Origin: Streptomyces goshikiensis
Lineage (GTDB): Bacteria > Actinomycetota > Actinomycetes > Streptomycetales > Streptomycetaceae
Direction of reading: 5' to 3'
NCBI RefSeq assembly: GCF_014650555.1
Contig: NZ_BMVE01000011.1
Location: 186,001 to 250,000 of the forward strand
DNA: 64,000 nucleotides
The translations under genes and the position numbers were made by a program. Position 1 is the first letter of the stretch, and every line of letters begins with the position of its first letter. The notes under the pieces are model-generated. The model was not told the origin of the DNA. It worked only from the letters and a program-made list of their open reading frames with translations, and made no database searches. This document shows, in pieces, positions 7,831 through 17,790 of the stretch.

Positions 7831-9210
7831 ATGACGATCAACGGCGGCATCTCCTTCTGGTACGCGACCGACCCCACCGCCACCCGGCCACCCCGCCCGC
7901 CCCTCACCGGCGACACCACCGCCGACGTCGTCATCGTCGGCGGCGGCTACACCGGCCTGTGGACCGCCTACTACCTGAAGACCGCCGCCCCCGACCTCCG
8001 CGTCACCGTCCTGGAGCAGAAGTTCTGCGGCTACGGCGCCTCCGGCCGCAACGGCGGCTGGCTCTACAACGGCATCGCCGGCCGCGACCGCTACGCCGCC
8101 CTCCACGGCCACCAGGCCGCGCTCCGCCTCCAGCGCGCCATGAACGACACCGTCACCGAGGTCATCGACACCGCCGCCAAGGAGGGCATCGACGCCGACA
8201 TCCACCGCGGCGGCGTCCTCGAAGTCGCCCGCACCCCCGCCCAGCTCAGCCGCCTCAAGGCCTTCCACGCCGCCGAGCTCGGCTTCGGCGAGAGCGACCG
8301 CGAGCTCTTCGACGCCACCGAGACCCACCGGCGCATCGGCGTCGCCGACGCCGTCGGCTCCTCCTGGACCCCGCACGGCGCCCGCATCCACCCCCTCAAG
8401 CTCGTCAAGGGCCTCGCCGCCGCCTGCGAACGCCTGGGCGTGGTCCTCCACGAGAACACCCCCGTCACCGAGATCGCCCCCCGCCGCGCGATCACCCCGT
8501 ACGGCACGGTCCGCGCCCCGTACGTCCTGCGCTGTACGGAGGGCTTCACCGCGGCCCTCAAGGGGCACAAGCGCGCCTGGCTCCCGATGAACTCCTCGAT
8601 GATCGTGACGGCCCCGATCCCGGAGTCCACCTGGGAGGCCCTCAACTGGTCCGACGCCGCCACCCTCGGCGACATGGCCCACGCCTACATGTACGCCCAG
8701 CGCACCGCCGACGACCGCATCGCGATCGGCGGCCGCGGCGTCCCGTACCGCTACGGCTCGCGCACCGACAACGACGGCACCACCCAGGAACGCACCATCG
8801 CCTCCCTCACGGCGCTGCTGACCTCCTTCTTCCCGGTCCTCGCCGGTACGGAGATCACCCACGCCTGGTCGGGCGTCCTCGGCGTGCCCCGCGACTGGTG
8901 CGCCACCGTCACCCTCGACGCCGCCACGGGCCTCGGCTGGGCCGGCGGCTACGTCGGCTCCGGCGTCGCCACCTCGAACCTCGCGGCCCGCACCCTGCGC
9001 GATCTGGTCCTGGGCGAGCGGACGGACCTGACCACCCTCCCGTGGGTCAACCACCGCGTCCGCCGCTGGGAGCCGGAGCCCTTCCGCTGGCTCGGCGTCC
9101 AGGCCCTCTACGCCGCCTACCGCGAGGCGGACCGCCACGAAACGGCCACCCACACCCCGACCACAACCCCCCTGGCCCGCCTGGCCGACCGCATCTCGGG
9201 CCGCCACTGA
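7831..9210 (+). CDS. FAD-dependent oxidoreductase (DadA/PuuB-like)
   Basis: A 459-residue flavoenzyme of the glycine/D-amino-acid oxidase family. The FAD-binding Rossmann motif is VVIVGGGYTGLWTAYYL near residue 31, and the second FAD motif is GLGWAGGYVGSGVATSNLAARTL near residue 370. YGASGRNGG resembles the gamma-glutamylputrescine/amine oxidase subgroup (PuuB/OrdL). Cytoplasmic, with no membrane anchor. The substrate cannot be fixed from sequence: an amine or a D-amino acid are both possible. It ends just before a hairpin shared with the opposing tRNA gene. Confidence 0.85.
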   Translation: MTINGGISFWYATDPTATRPPRPPLTGDTTADVVIVGGGYTGLWTAYYLKTAAPDLRVTVLEQKFCGYGASGRNGGWLYNGIAGRDRYAALHGHQAALRLQRAMNDTVTEVIDTAAKEGIDADIHRGGVLEVARTPAQLSRLKAFHAAELGFGESDRELFDATETHRRIGVADAVGSSWTPHGARIHPLKLVKGLAAACERLGVVLHENTPVTEIAPRRAITPYGTVRAPYVLRCTEGFTAALKGHKRAWLPMNSSMIVTAPIPESTWEALNWSDAATLGDMAHAYMYAQRTADDRIAIGGRGVPYRYGSRTDNDGTTQERTIASLTALLTSFFPVLAGTEITHAWSGVLGVPRDWCATVTLDAATGLGWAGGYVGSGVATSNLAARTLRDLVLGERTDLTTLPWVNHRVRRWEPEPFRWLGVQALYAAYREADRHETATHTPTTTPLARLADRISGRH

Positions 9211-9229
9211 CCCCCCGCCGGACACGACG

Positions 9230-9260
9230 AAGGTCCCGGACCATAACGGTCCGGGACCTT
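9230..9260. terminator. Bidirectional terminator hairpin
   Basis: A perfect 13-base stem, AAGGTCCCGGACC with GGTCCGGGACCTT, around ATAAC. It lies 20 bases after the FAD oxidoreductase stop and ten bases from the 3' end of the minus-strand tRNA-Thr, so it can end both transcripts. Confidence 0.85.
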
Positions 9261-9270
9261 CGCGCGCGGA

Positions 9271-9344
9271 GCCCCCTGTCGGATTCGAACCGACGACCTA
9301 CGCATTACAAGTGCGTTGCTCTGGCCGGACTGAGCTAAGGAGGC
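9271..9344 (-). tRNA. tRNA-Thr (anticodon TGT)
   Basis: On the minus strand a 74-nucleotide cloverleaf. The acceptor stem is GCCTCCT/AGGGGGC with one G-T pair, the anticodon stem ACGCA/TGCGT encloses the loop CTTGTAA (anticodon TGT, reading ACA), and the T arm contains GGTTCGAATCC. CCA is not encoded. Confidence 0.96.
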
Positions 9345-9483
9345 GAGGCCGTCCTCACTTTACACAGAGCGCCATTCCCGGGGCCATCACGTTGCGGGCC
9401 GCCGCCGGCCGCCCGGGAAGTCACCGCCCTGCGGGTGCTGACAGGAGGCGCGCCGGGGGGTAGCGTCGGGCGGAAGTCCGATT

Positions 9484-9499
9484 ACTGGACTAGACCTTC
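9484..9499. promoter_or_regulatory. DasR-responsive-element-like site upstream of msiK
   Basis: ACTGGACTAGACCTTC matches the DasR operator (ACTGGTCTAGACCACT) at 12 of 16 positions, including the GG-N-CTAG-N-CC core, 49 bases before msiK. DasR is the GntR regulator of N-acetylglucosamine and chitin use, whose transporters depend on MsiK. The match is imperfect, so this is an inference. Confidence 0.45.
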
Positions 9500-9547
9500 C
9501 ACTCGGATCGTCCGGCACGTTCCTGCCGGTAGAAGGGATTCATCACC

Positions 9548-10636
<1,089 letters not shown>

Positions 10637-10655
10637 CCGGGTACCGGCGTGACAT

Positions 10656-10686
10656 GAAGGGGCGCTCCGCCAAGGGGCGCCCCTTC
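10656..10686 (+). terminator. Terminator after msiK
   Basis: Ten-base stem GAAGGGGCGC with GCGCCCCTTC around an 11-base loop, 20 bases after the msiK stop. Confidence 0.8.
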
Positions 10687-10818
10687 GTGGTGAGTTCCGG
10701 GCGGACCGGGCCATTCGGCCCCGCCCGTCAACCCTTTATTCGAAAAACCACGTCGAACCATCCCCCGACCGGGTGACTAATTGTCTCCAAAACTTCACCG
10801 AGCGCTACTCTCGCCCTC

Positions 10819-11232
10819 GTGACCCACACTGCCCGCCGTATCGGCCGTTCCCTCGCCCTGGTCCTGCCCGTCGTCCTGGTCCTGTCCGGGACCCTCGCGG
10901 TCACGATGGTCCCCTGGGCGGACAACACTCCCTCCCAGATCCTGACCGCGTCCGCCGAGGACGTCTCCGTCCCCGCGAAGCCGCGCGCCGCGCAGGACGT
11001 GCTCCGCGACAAGCTGATGACCGAGCTGCAGCAGGGCGAGGCGCCCGGCGTCGTCCTGACGCACCTCCAGCAGGAGGTGGACCGGCGGCCGTCGCTCACC
11101 GACCACTGCGTGGGCATCGCGCGGGCGCTCGGCCGGGCCGCCGTGGAGGCCTACGGTCCGACGAAGGCGCAGTCCTTCGCGCGGCCCGTGTGCGACACCG
11201 CGTACGCGTCCGGCGTCGCCTCCATGGGCTGA
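10819..11232 (+). CDS. Hypothetical exported protein
   Basis: A 137-residue protein with an N-terminal hydrophobic stretch (SLALVLPVVLVLSGTLAVTMV, about residues 11-30) acting as a signal peptide or anchor. The rest is helical and hydrophilic and holds two cysteines (DHCVGIA and PVCDTA) that could form a disulfide outside the cell. No family recognised. A TACTCT hexamer at 10805-10810 lies eight bases before the GTG, and no ribosome site is present, so it is likely leaderless. Confidence 0.75.
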   Translation: MTHTARRIGRSLALVLPVVLVLSGTLAVTMVPWADNTPSQILTASAEDVSVPAKPRAAQDVLRDKLMTELQQGEAPGVVLTHLQQEVDRRPSLTDHCVGIARALGRAAVEAYGPTKAQSFARPVCDTAYASGVASMG

Positions 11233-11304
11233 CGTCGGCCGACGCCGGCCCGCGCACGTCGCGTCGGCGGCCGCCGGAGCCCGGCGCTCCCTACTCTGGC
11301 CGCC

Positions 11305-12102
11305 ATGACCGACGTTCCCCCCGCATCCCCCGTACCGCCCGCATCGCCCCCCGCCCCTACGTCCACCGATTCCGCGGCCGCGTTCCCGGCCTCCCCCACC
11401 CAGGCCGTCGTCCTGGCGGGCGGCCAGGGTTCGCGGCTGCGGCCGTACACGGACGACCGGCCCAAGCCGATGGTCGAGATCCCCGGCACGGGGACGCCGA
11501 TCATCGGGCACCAGCTGGCCTGGCTGGCCGCCGAGGGGGTCACGGACGCCGTCGTCTCCTGCGGGCACCTCGCCGAGGTGCTCCAGGAGTGGCTGGCGCG
11601 GGCCCGGTTGCCGCTCCGCGTGACCACCGTGGTCGAGGAGGAGCCGCTGGGGCGCGGCGGGGGCCTCAAGTACGCCGCGCGCCACCTCCCGCACCCGGAC
11701 CGGCCCTGGTACGCGACGAACGGGGACATCTGGACGCGGTTCTCGCTGCGCGAGATGGCGGCGTTCCACGCGGAGCGCGGGGCGGTGGCGACGCTGGCGC
11801 TGGCCCGGCCGCGGATCCCGTGGGGGGTGGTCGAGACGAACGAGTTCGGGCAGATCCTGGACTTCATCGAGGCCCCGCCGTCGCCTTATCTGATCAACGC
11901 CGGGGTGTACGTCTTCGGCGCCGAATTCACCGCGCTGCTCCCGGACTTGGGGGACCACGAGCGGACGACGTTCCCCCGGCTGGCCCGGGAGCGGCGCCTC
12001 GCGGGCTTCCCGCTGCCCCAGGGGGCCTACTGGCGGGCGATCGACACCGCGAAGGACCTCACCGAGGCCGCACGGGAGTTGGCCGCGCAGAACGCCTCCT
12101 GA
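11305..12102 (+). CDS. Sugar-1-phosphate nucleotidyltransferase
   Basis: A 265-residue NTP_transferase protein. The signature VVLAGGQGSRLRPYTDDRPKPM begins about residue 35; the metal-binding aspartate is in ATNGDIW, and further family segments are LGRGGGLKYA and FIEAPPSPYLINAGVYVF. It transfers a nucleotide to a sugar phosphate (mannose- or glucose-1-phosphate class) to make an activated sugar; the exact sugar is not clear. It lacks the beta-helix domain of larger GlmU-type enzymes. A TACTCT hexamer (11292-11297) seven bases before the ATG suggests a leaderless message. Confidence 0.85.
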   Translation: MTDVPPASPVPPASPPAPTSTDSAAAFPASPTQAVVLAGGQGSRLRPYTDDRPKPMVEIPGTGTPIIGHQLAWLAAEGVTDAVVSCGHLAEVLQEWLARARLPLRVTTVVEEEPLGRGGGLKYAARHLPHPDRPWYATNGDIWTRFSLREMAAFHAERGAVATLALARPRIPWGVVETNEFGQILDFIEAPPSPYLINAGVYVFGAEFTALLPDLGDHERTTFPRLARERRLAGFPLPQGAYWRAIDTAKDLTEAARELAAQNAS

Positions 12103-12150
12103 GCCCACAAGCCGGCCGCACCGGCGGTACCGGCGGGGTACCGGCCGCAT

Positions 12151-12193
12151 GCGGAAGGGCCCGGCGCGCTCCTCGCGCGCCGGGCCCTTCCGC
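12151..12193. terminator. Bidirectional terminator hairpin
   Basis: Perfect 19-base stem from 12151-12169 to 12175-12193 (GCGGAAGGGCCCGGCGCGC and its complement) with loop TCCTC, between two convergent genes. Confidence 0.88.
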
Positions 12194-12209
12194 GTACGTA
12201 CGACAGGAC

Positions 12210-13781
12210 TCAGCCGAGCAGTCCCCCGACCAGGCCGGGCTTCTTGGCCGGGGCCTCGCCGCCCCCGCCGCCGCTCCCCGACGACGAGGACGGCCGCTGC
12301 TGCGGGGCGGACTGGCGCGGCGCGCTGCCGCGCGGGGTCTGGCCGCCGCCGCTGCCCCGCGTCGCGGTCGGCGACTGGGAGCCGGCCCCGGCGCCCTTCT
12401 GGGCGGTGCCCGGGCCGGAGGTGGAGGCGGCGGTGCGGCCCGGCTTGGCGGAGGCGGACTTGGAGGCGCTCGCGGAGGGTTCCGCGGCCGCCTTGGAAGG
12501 CTGCTGCTCCTGCTGCCGCTGGGGCTGCGCGGACGGCTGGCCGGCCGGCGTCCGCGGCAGCGGGGTGCCGGGCAGGTAGTTGCTCGGGGGCTCGCCGGGC
12601 CCGGGCACGGTGACCACGGTGGTGGAGCGGACCGCCCCGCCGAGGACGGAGCCGATGATCAGGGTGAGCCCGCAGGCGATGGTCGCCATGACGGCCCCGC
12701 GGCGCAGCACCCGGCGCCGCAGCCGCCAGACCTCGGAGCGCGGTCCGAGGGTCCGCCAGGCCTCGCCGGCGAGACGGCCGTCGAGGGAGTAGACGGGGGC
12801 CCCGGCGATGATCAGCGGGCTCCAGGCGGCGAGGTAGATGATGTCGGGCGCGTCGTACGCCGGGACGGTCTTCCAGCTCACGGTCATCAGCAGCGCGGCG
12901 GACAGCAGGGCGCCGATGCAGGCGGCGAACCGCTGCCACAGCCCGAACACGGTCAGCACGCCCACGATGACCTGGAGGAACGCCACGGTGAGCCCGGCCC
13001 CGACGGGGTGGGCGAGGGCGAAGTCGCGCAGCGGTTCGGCGAGCGCCCAGGGGTGCAGGGTGTGGAGCCAGGTGACCATGGAGCCGCGTTCGCCGCCGTC
13101 GAAGTAGACGGGGTCGCACAGCTTGCCCATGCCGGCGTAGATGGAGATGAAGCCGAGGAAGACGCGCAGCGGGAGCAGCACGACGCCGAGGTTCATCCGG
13201 CGGCCCGGGTAGTACGAGGCCTGCGCGCGGCTGTCGCCGGAGGCCTGTCGGGAGTCCGCCGGGGCGCCGGGGCCGCCGGGGCCCGCGGGCCCGCCGTGGT
13301 ACGGCCCGCGCGGCAGGTCCCGTACGGCGGACAGCGGACGGGTCTCGTCCGGGTCGCCGTAGGTGCGCTGGCCGATGACGGTCGGCGTGGCGAGGGTGTC
13401 CTCGTCGAGGTCGTGGGCCAGGCCGACGCGGGGGATGACCTGGGTGCCGCCGCCGCCCTCGAAGGCGTCGTAGCCGCGGCCGGCCTCCCGGACGGCCTGG
13501 AGGAGTCCGCCGGTGGCCGCGGCGTCACCGGGGGCGGACTTGCCGCTCCAGACGACGGGGGCTCTGCGGCGGGTGGCGCCGGCCGCGGCGGCCACGGCAC
13601 CGCCGAGGACGGGCGCGCGGCCGGGGGCGTTCGCGGGCTTGGAACGCGCGCTCGTGCTCGGTGCGAGCCGCACGCGGAAGCTGGCGTGGTTGACGATGAC
13701 CTGTGCGGGGTCGCACGGCACCTTGACCATGCTCAGCGCGGGCTGGTCGTCGAACCCTGACGTTCTGGTGTCCACACTCAT
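12210..13781 (-). CDS. DoxX family membrane protein with long disordered tail
   Basis: A 523-residue protein. A proline/alanine-rich cytoplasmic N-terminus (about 190 residues) precedes a DoxX-type four-helix membrane region: LGVVLLPLRVFLGFISIYAG, AGLTVAFLQVIVGVLTVFGL, IGALLSAALLMTVSW and LAAWSPLIIAGAPVYSLDG. One more helix follows (VMATIACGLTLIIGSVLGG), then a Ser/Ala/Pro/Gln-rich low-complexity tail of about 140 residues. DoxX proteins are linked to thiosulfate:quinone oxidoreductase and, in mycobacteria, to redox homeostasis with SodA. The tails are unusual and suggest surface exposure or assembly roles. Confidence 0.8.
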   Translation of the reverse strand: MSVDTRTSGFDDQPALSMVKVPCDPAQVIVNHASFRVRLAPSTSARSKPANAPGRAPVLGGAVAAAAGATRRRAPVVWSGKSAPGDAAATGGLLQAVREAGRGYDAFEGGGGTQVIPRVGLAHDLDEDTLATPTVIGQRTYGDPDETRPLSAVRDLPRGPYHGGPAGPGGPGAPADSRQASGDSRAQASYYPGRRMNLGVVLLPLRVFLGFISIYAGMGKLCDPVYFDGGERGSMVTWLHTLHPWALAEPLRDFALAHPVGAGLTVAFLQVIVGVLTVFGLWQRFAACIGALLSAALLMTVSWKTVPAYDAPDIIYLAAWSPLIIAGAPVYSLDGRLAGEAWRTLGPRSEVWRLRRRVLRRGAVMATIACGLTLIIGSVLGGAVRSTTVVTVPGPGEPPSNYLPGTPLPRTPAGQPSAQPQRQQEQQPSKAAAEPSASASKSASAKPGRTAASTSGPGTAQKGAGAGSQSPTATRGSGGGQTPRGSAPRQSAPQQRPSSSSGSGGGGGEAPAKKPGLVGGLLG

Positions 13782-13853
13782 CTAACCGAGTGACGAGTCT
13801 TTAGGACACTGCCTTGACATCAGGGATGTGTCCGAGACCCGTCAAGATCAAGT

Positions 13854-13878
13854 CACCCCGCCCGGAACGGGCGGGGTG
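13854..13878 (-). terminator. Terminator after rlmB
   Basis: Eleven-base perfect stem CACCCCGCCCG with CGGGCGGGGTG around GAA, 47 bases beyond the rlmB stop on the minus strand. Confidence 0.8.
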
Positions 13879-13925
13879 ACACGCTCACGGGTCAGGTTCC
13901 GTGGGCCAAGTGGATCAAGCTCGCC

Positions 13926-14897
13926 TCAGAGGCGCGGGGCCTCGGCGCGGCGGCGCGCGGCCTCGTACAGCACGACGCCCGCCGCGACACCGGCGTTGAG
14001 CGACTCGGCGCCGCCCGGCATCGGGATGCGGACGAGGTAGTCGCAGTTCTCGCCGACGAGGCGGCCGAGGCCCTTGCCCTCGGAGCCGACGACGATGACG
14101 ACCGGGCCCGCGAGCTCGGCGAGGTCGTTGACCGTGTGCGTGCCCTCGGCGGCGAGGCCGACGATGGTGATGCCGGCCTTCTTGTAGTCCTGGAGGGCGC
14201 GGGTCAGGTTGGTGACGCGCGAGACCGGCGTACGGGCGGCGGTGCCGGCCGAGGTCTTCCAGGCGCCGGCGGTCATGCCGGCGGCGCGGCGCTCGGGGAT
14301 GACCACGCCGTGGCCGCCGAAGGCGGAGACGGAGCGGACGATCGCGCCGAGGTTGCGCGGGTCGGTGACCCCGTCGAGGGCGACGATCAGCGGGTCCTCG
14401 CCGTTGTCGTACGCGGCGGCGGTGAGGTCCTCCGGGTGCGCGTACTCGTACGGCGGGACCTGGAGGACCAGGCCCTGGTGGTTGAGCCCGTTGGTCAGGC
14501 GGTCGAGCTCGGGGCGCGGGGCTTCCATCAGGTTGATGTTGCCGCGCTCGGCCGCGAGCTGGAGGGCCTCGCGGACGCGCTCGTCGTTGTCGATGAACTG
14601 CTGGACGTAGAGGGTGCTGGCGGGCACGCCGTCGCGCAGCGCCTCGAAGACCGGGTTGCGGCCGACGACCATCTCGCTGGTGCCCTTGGGGCCGCCGCGG
14701 CGCGGGGCCGGGCGGCGCTTGGCGGCCTGGCGCGCCATGGCGTTGCTGATGCGGTTCGCCTTGTGCTTCTTGCGGTCCTCGGCCTTGGGCGTGGGGCCCT
14801 TGCCCTCCAGGCCCTTGCGCCGCTGGCCACCGCTGCCGACCGTGGCGCCCTTCTTGTTGGACGTGCGGCGGTTCCTGCGCTGGCTGTTCCCGGCCAT
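13926..14897 (-). CDS. rlmB: 23S rRNA (guanosine-2'-O-)-methyltransferase RlmB
   Basis: A 323-residue SPOUT methyltransferase. A lysine/arginine-rich N-terminal extension (about 70 residues, RNA-binding) precedes the substrate-binding domain (MVVGRNPVFEALRDG) and the trefoil-knot catalytic domain, with DGVTDPRNLGAIVRSVSAFG (motif 1), VIVVGSEGKGLG (motif 2) and LVRIPMPGGAESLNAGVAAGVVLYE (motif 3). It 2'-O-methylates a guanosine in 23S rRNA using SAM. ATG 14897 follows AGAGG at proper distance. Downstream of cysS, on the same strand, but separated from it by a terminator. Confidence 0.93.
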   Translation of the reverse strand: MAGNSQRRNRRTSNKKGATVGSGGQRRKGLEGKGPTPKAEDRKKHKANRISNAMARQAAKRRPAPRRGGPKGTSEMVVGRNPVFEALRDGVPASTLYVQQFIDNDERVREALQLAAERGNINLMEAPRPELDRLTNGLNHQGLVLQVPPYEYAHPEDLTAAAYDNGEDPLIVALDGVTDPRNLGAIVRSVSAFGGHGVVIPERRAAGMTAGAWKTSAGTAARTPVSRVTNLTRALQDYKKAGITIVGLAAEGTHTVNDLAELAGPVVIVVGSEGKGLGRLVGENCDYLVRIPMPGGAESLNAGVAAGVVLYEAARRRAEAPRL

Positions 14898-14944
14898 GAC
14901 CTCTACCTGTTTCGTTGGTGCTGCGATATGTACGTATGAAGAGT

Positions 14945-14970
14945 GTGCCGCCCGGAGCGCCGGGCGGCAC
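14945..14970 (-). terminator. Terminator after cysS
   Basis: Eleven-base stem GTGCCGCCCGG with CCGGGCGGCAC around AGCG, between cysS and rlmB. Confidence 0.8.
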
Positions 14971-15009
14971 ACCGTGCCTGCCTGCCCGGGCCTGGCCGGG
15001 CCGCTTGGC

Positions 15010-16410
15010 TCAGCGCGGGCCGAGTGTCCAGCGCGGTCCGCTCGGGCTGTCCTCGATGACCAGCCCGGACTGCTGGAGCTGGTCGCGGATGGCGTCGGCC
15101 GTGGCCCAGTCCTTGCGGCCCCGCGCGGACTCCCGCTGCTCCAGGACCAGGCGTACGAGCGTGTCGACGGCGCCGTGCAGGTCCTCGCCGCGGTCCGCCT
15201 CGCCCGCCCAGTGCGGGTCGAGCGGGTCCAGGCCGAGGACGCCCAGCATGGCCCGTACCTCCGACAGGCGCGCGATGGCCGCGTCCTTGTCGTCGGCGGC
15301 GAGGGCGCTGTTGCCCTGCCGGACGGTGGTGTGGACGATCGCGAGGGCCTGCGGGACGCCCAGGTCGTCGTCCATCACCTCGGCGAAGGCGAGGGGGACC
15401 TCGGCGGCCGGCTCGACGGGACCGCCGGCCTTCTCCACGACGCGCTGGCAGAAGCCCTCGATGCGCGCGAACGCGGACTCCGCCTCGCGCAGCGCCTCCT
15501 CGCTGTACTCGATCATCGACCGGTAGTGCGGGGTGCCGAGGTAGTAGCGCAGGACGATCGGGCGCCAGGCCTTGACCATCTCGGAGACGAGCACCGAGTT
15601 GCCGAGGGACTTGGACATCTTCTCGCCGGACATGGTGACCCAGGCGTTGTGGACCCAGTACTTCGCGAACTCGTCGCCGTAGGCCTTGGCTTGGGCGATC
15701 TCGTTCTCGTGGTGCGGGAAGATCAGGTCCAGGCCGCCGCCGTGGATGTCGAAGGCGGCGCCGAGGTACTTGTGCGCCATCGCGGAGCATTCGAGGTGCC
15801 AGCCCGGGCGGCCGCGGCCCCACGGCGTCTCCCAGGAGGGCTCGCCGGGCTTGGCGGACTTCCACATGGCGAAGTCGCGGGGGTCGCGCTTGCCCGTCTC
15901 CCCCGTGCCCGAGGGCTGCATGAGGTTGTCGAGCTCCTGGTTGGAGAGCGCGAGGTAGCCCGGGAAGGAGCGCACGTCGAAGTAGACGTTGCCGTCCGCC
16001 TCGTACGCGTGACCGCGCTCGATCAGGCCGCGCATCATCTCGACCATCTCGGTGACGTGGCCCGTGGCGCGGGGCTCGTAGGTGGGCGGGAGGCAGCCGA
16101 GGGCGGTGTAACCGTCGTTGAAGGCCCGCTCGTTCTCGTAGCCGATGGACCACCAGGGGCGGCCCTGTTCGGCCGACTTCGCGATGATCTTGTCGTCGAT
16201 GTCCGTGACGTTGCGGATGAAGGTGACGTCGTAGCCGCGGTAGGCGAACCAGCGGCGCATGATGTCGAAGTTCAGGCCGGACCTGATGTGCCCGATGTGC
16301 GGGGCGGCCTGCACGGTCGCGCCACAGAGGTAGATCGAGACGCAGCCCGGAACGAGCGGGGTGAAGTCGCGGATCTGCCGGGCGCTGGTGTCGTACAGGC
16401 GAATAGTCAC
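15010..16410 (-). CDS. cysS: Cysteinyl-tRNA synthetase
   Basis: A 466-residue class I synthetase, the standard length. The zinc-site cysteine is in LCGATVQAAPHIGHIRSG, which also carries the HIGH motif; the second catalytic motif is GEKMSKSLGN (KMSKS). Zinc ligand segments WHLECSAM and GGGLDLIFPHHENE are intact. It charges tRNA-Cys in the cytoplasm. The GTG at 16410 is preceded seven bases upstream by TACCCT (16418-16423, minus strand), so the transcript is probably leaderless. It is not MshC, the cysteine ligase of mycothiol synthesis, which lacks the C-terminal anticodon region seen here. Confidence 0.95.
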   Translation of the reverse strand: MTIRLYDTSARQIRDFTPLVPGCVSIYLCGATVQAAPHIGHIRSGLNFDIMRRWFAYRGYDVTFIRNVTDIDDKIIAKSAEQGRPWWSIGYENERAFNDGYTALGCLPPTYEPRATGHVTEMVEMMRGLIERGHAYEADGNVYFDVRSFPGYLALSNQELDNLMQPSGTGETGKRDPRDFAMWKSAKPGEPSWETPWGRGRPGWHLECSAMAHKYLGAAFDIHGGGLDLIFPHHENEIAQAKAYGDEFAKYWVHNAWVTMSGEKMSKSLGNSVLVSEMVKAWRPIVLRYYLGTPHYRSMIEYSEEALREAESAFARIEGFCQRVVEKAGGPVEPAAEVPLAFAEVMDDDLGVPQALAIVHTTVRQGNSALAADDKDAAIARLSEVRAMLGVLGLDPLDPHWAGEADRGEDLHGAVDTLVRLVLEQRESARGRKDWATADAIRDQLQQSGLVIEDSPSGPRWTLGPR

Positions 16411-16440
16411 GGCATCCAGGGTAGTGGCCCTGTAGCAGTG

Positions 16441-16466
16441 CCCCGCGACCCTTTCGGGACGCGGGG
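16441..16466. terminator. Hairpin between ispF and cysS
   Basis: Stem CCCCGCGACCC/GGGACGCGGGG with one A-A mismatch around a TTTC loop, between ispF (ends 16539, minus strand) and the cysS promoter. It probably ends the ispD-ispF transcript. Confidence 0.6.
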
Positions 16467-16538
16467 TTGCTTTGTTGCCGAAGCGGAGCGCTGCGGCGCG
16501 CCGGCGCGCTCCCCGCTCGGACGGATTTATCAGGTTTG

Positions 16539-17045
16539 TCAGGATGCGTTCCGGTACACCAGCGCCGTGGCGATGGCGGCGAGGCCCTCGGCGCGGCCGG
16601 TGAGGCCGAGGCCGTCGGTGGTGGTGCCGGAGACGGAGACGGGGGCGCCCGCGGCGGCGGCGAGCGCCTTCTGCGCTTCCTCGCGCCGCTTGCCGATCTT
16701 CGGGCGTACGCCGATCACCTGGATGGCGATGTTGCCGATCTCGAAGCCCTCGGCGCGGACGATCCGGGCGGCCTCCGCCAGCAGGGTGACGCCGGCGGCG
16801 CCGGACCACTCGGGGCGGGAGGTGCCGAAGTGCGCGCCGAGGTCCCCGACGCCGGCGGCGGAGAAGAGGGCGTCGCAGGCGGCGTGCGCGGCGACGTCGC
16901 CGTCGGAGTGCCCGGCGAGGCCGTCCTCGCCCTCCCACAGCAGACCGGCGCACCACAGCTCGCGGCCGGCCTCGAAGGCGTGCACGTCGGTGCCGATGCC
17001 GACGAGCGGGATCAGCGGGGCGGGGGCGTCGGGGCTAGTAGGCAT
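16539..17045 (-). CDS. ispF: 2-C-methyl-D-erythritol 2,4-cyclodiphosphate synthase
   Basis: A 168-residue trimeric zinc enzyme of the MEP isoprenoid pathway. Motifs are GIGTDVHAF (Asp and His metal ligands), GHSDGDVAAHA with the third ligand, the DLGAHF segment, and SGTTTDGLGLTGRAEG at the C-terminus. It cyclises CDP-methylerythritol phosphate. Its ATG (17045) lies inside the end of ispD, an 11-base overlap, so the two are translationally coupled as in other actinobacteria. Confidence 0.95.
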   Translation of the reverse strand: MPTSPDAPAPLIPLVGIGTDVHAFEAGRELWCAGLLWEGEDGLAGHSDGDVAAHAACDALFSAAGVGDLGAHFGTSRPEWSGAAGVTLLAEAARIVRAEGFEIGNIAIQVIGVRPKIGKRREEAQKALAAAAGAPVSVSGTTTDGLGLTGRAEGLAAIATALVYRNAS

Positions 17046-17790
17046 CGGTGGCCCTCCTGCGGGCGAGTACGGCCTCGGCGAGGACCAGGTCGAGCGGACG
17101 GGTGACCTTGAAGGCCTCTTCGTGGCCGGGGACGACCACGACGGTGACGCCGAGGCGCTCCACCATTCCGGCGTCGTCGGTGGCGCCCTCCCCGCCCGCG
17201 GTGTCGCCGGCGAGCTCGTCGTGGGCCCGCTTGAGCGTGACGAGGTCGAACCCCTGCGGGGTCTGTACGGCGCGCAGCCGCGCCCGCTCGGGCGTGGCGA
17301 CGACCGGCTCGGCCTCGCCGGGCTTGCCGGGCTCGACCTCCTTGACGGTGTCGGCCAGCGGCATCGCGGGCACCACGGCGGGCGCGCCGTCGCGGACGGC
17401 CTGGGCGACGGCGTCGACCGTGTCCACGGGGACCAGCGGGCGGGCGGCGTCGTGGATGAGCACGGTGGTGACGCCGTCGGGCAGCGCGTCGAGACCGGCG
17501 CGCACCGACTCCTGCCGGGTGTCACCGCCGGGGACGACGAGGATCTCGGTGCGTTCGGGCAGCGCGTGCTCGTCGAGCAGGTTGCGCACCTCGGCGGCGC
17601 CGTCGGGCGGCGCGACGACGACCACGAGGGACACCGCGCGGGAGCGGGCCATGGCGCGGACGGCGTGGATGAGCATGGGCGTGCCGCCGATGCCCCGCAG
17701 GGCCTTGGGGGCACCGGGGCCGAGGCGTACGCCGCGGCCGGCGGCCGGGATCACCGCGGCGGTGCGGTGGGGGCGCGATTCGTCAGACAT
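17035..17790 (-). CDS. ispD: 2-C-methyl-D-erythritol 4-phosphate cytidylyltransferase
   Basis: A 251-residue IspD. The CTP-binding N-terminus AAVIPAAGRGVRLGPGAPKAL, the segment VLIHDAARPLV and the C-terminal TDDAGMVERLG are all family signatures. It transfers CMP to methylerythritol 4-phosphate in the MEP pathway, immediately before the IspF step. ATG 17790 follows GGAGCTCC, a good ribosome site; a TTG one codon upstream is less likely. Confidence 0.94.
   Translation of the reverse strand: MSDESRPHRTAAVIPAAGRGVRLGPGAPKALRGIGGTPMLIHAVRAMARSRAVSLVVVVAPPDGAAEVRNLLDEHALPERTEILVVPGGDTRQESVRAGLDALPDGVTTVLIHDAARPLVPVDTVDAVAQAVRDGAPAVVPAMPLADTVKEVEPGKPGEAEPVVATPERARLRAVQTPQGFDLVTLKRAHDELAGDTAGGEGATDDAGMVERLGVTVVVVPGHEEAFKVTRPLDLVLAEAVLARRRATDAY

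Noticed and set aside
10773..13760. Very long plus-strand open frame across several genes
   Set aside because: It spans opposite-strand and other-frame genes; its composition (Arg, Pro, Gly, Ala rich) is the shadow expected of GC-rich DNA, and the real genes inside have motifs.
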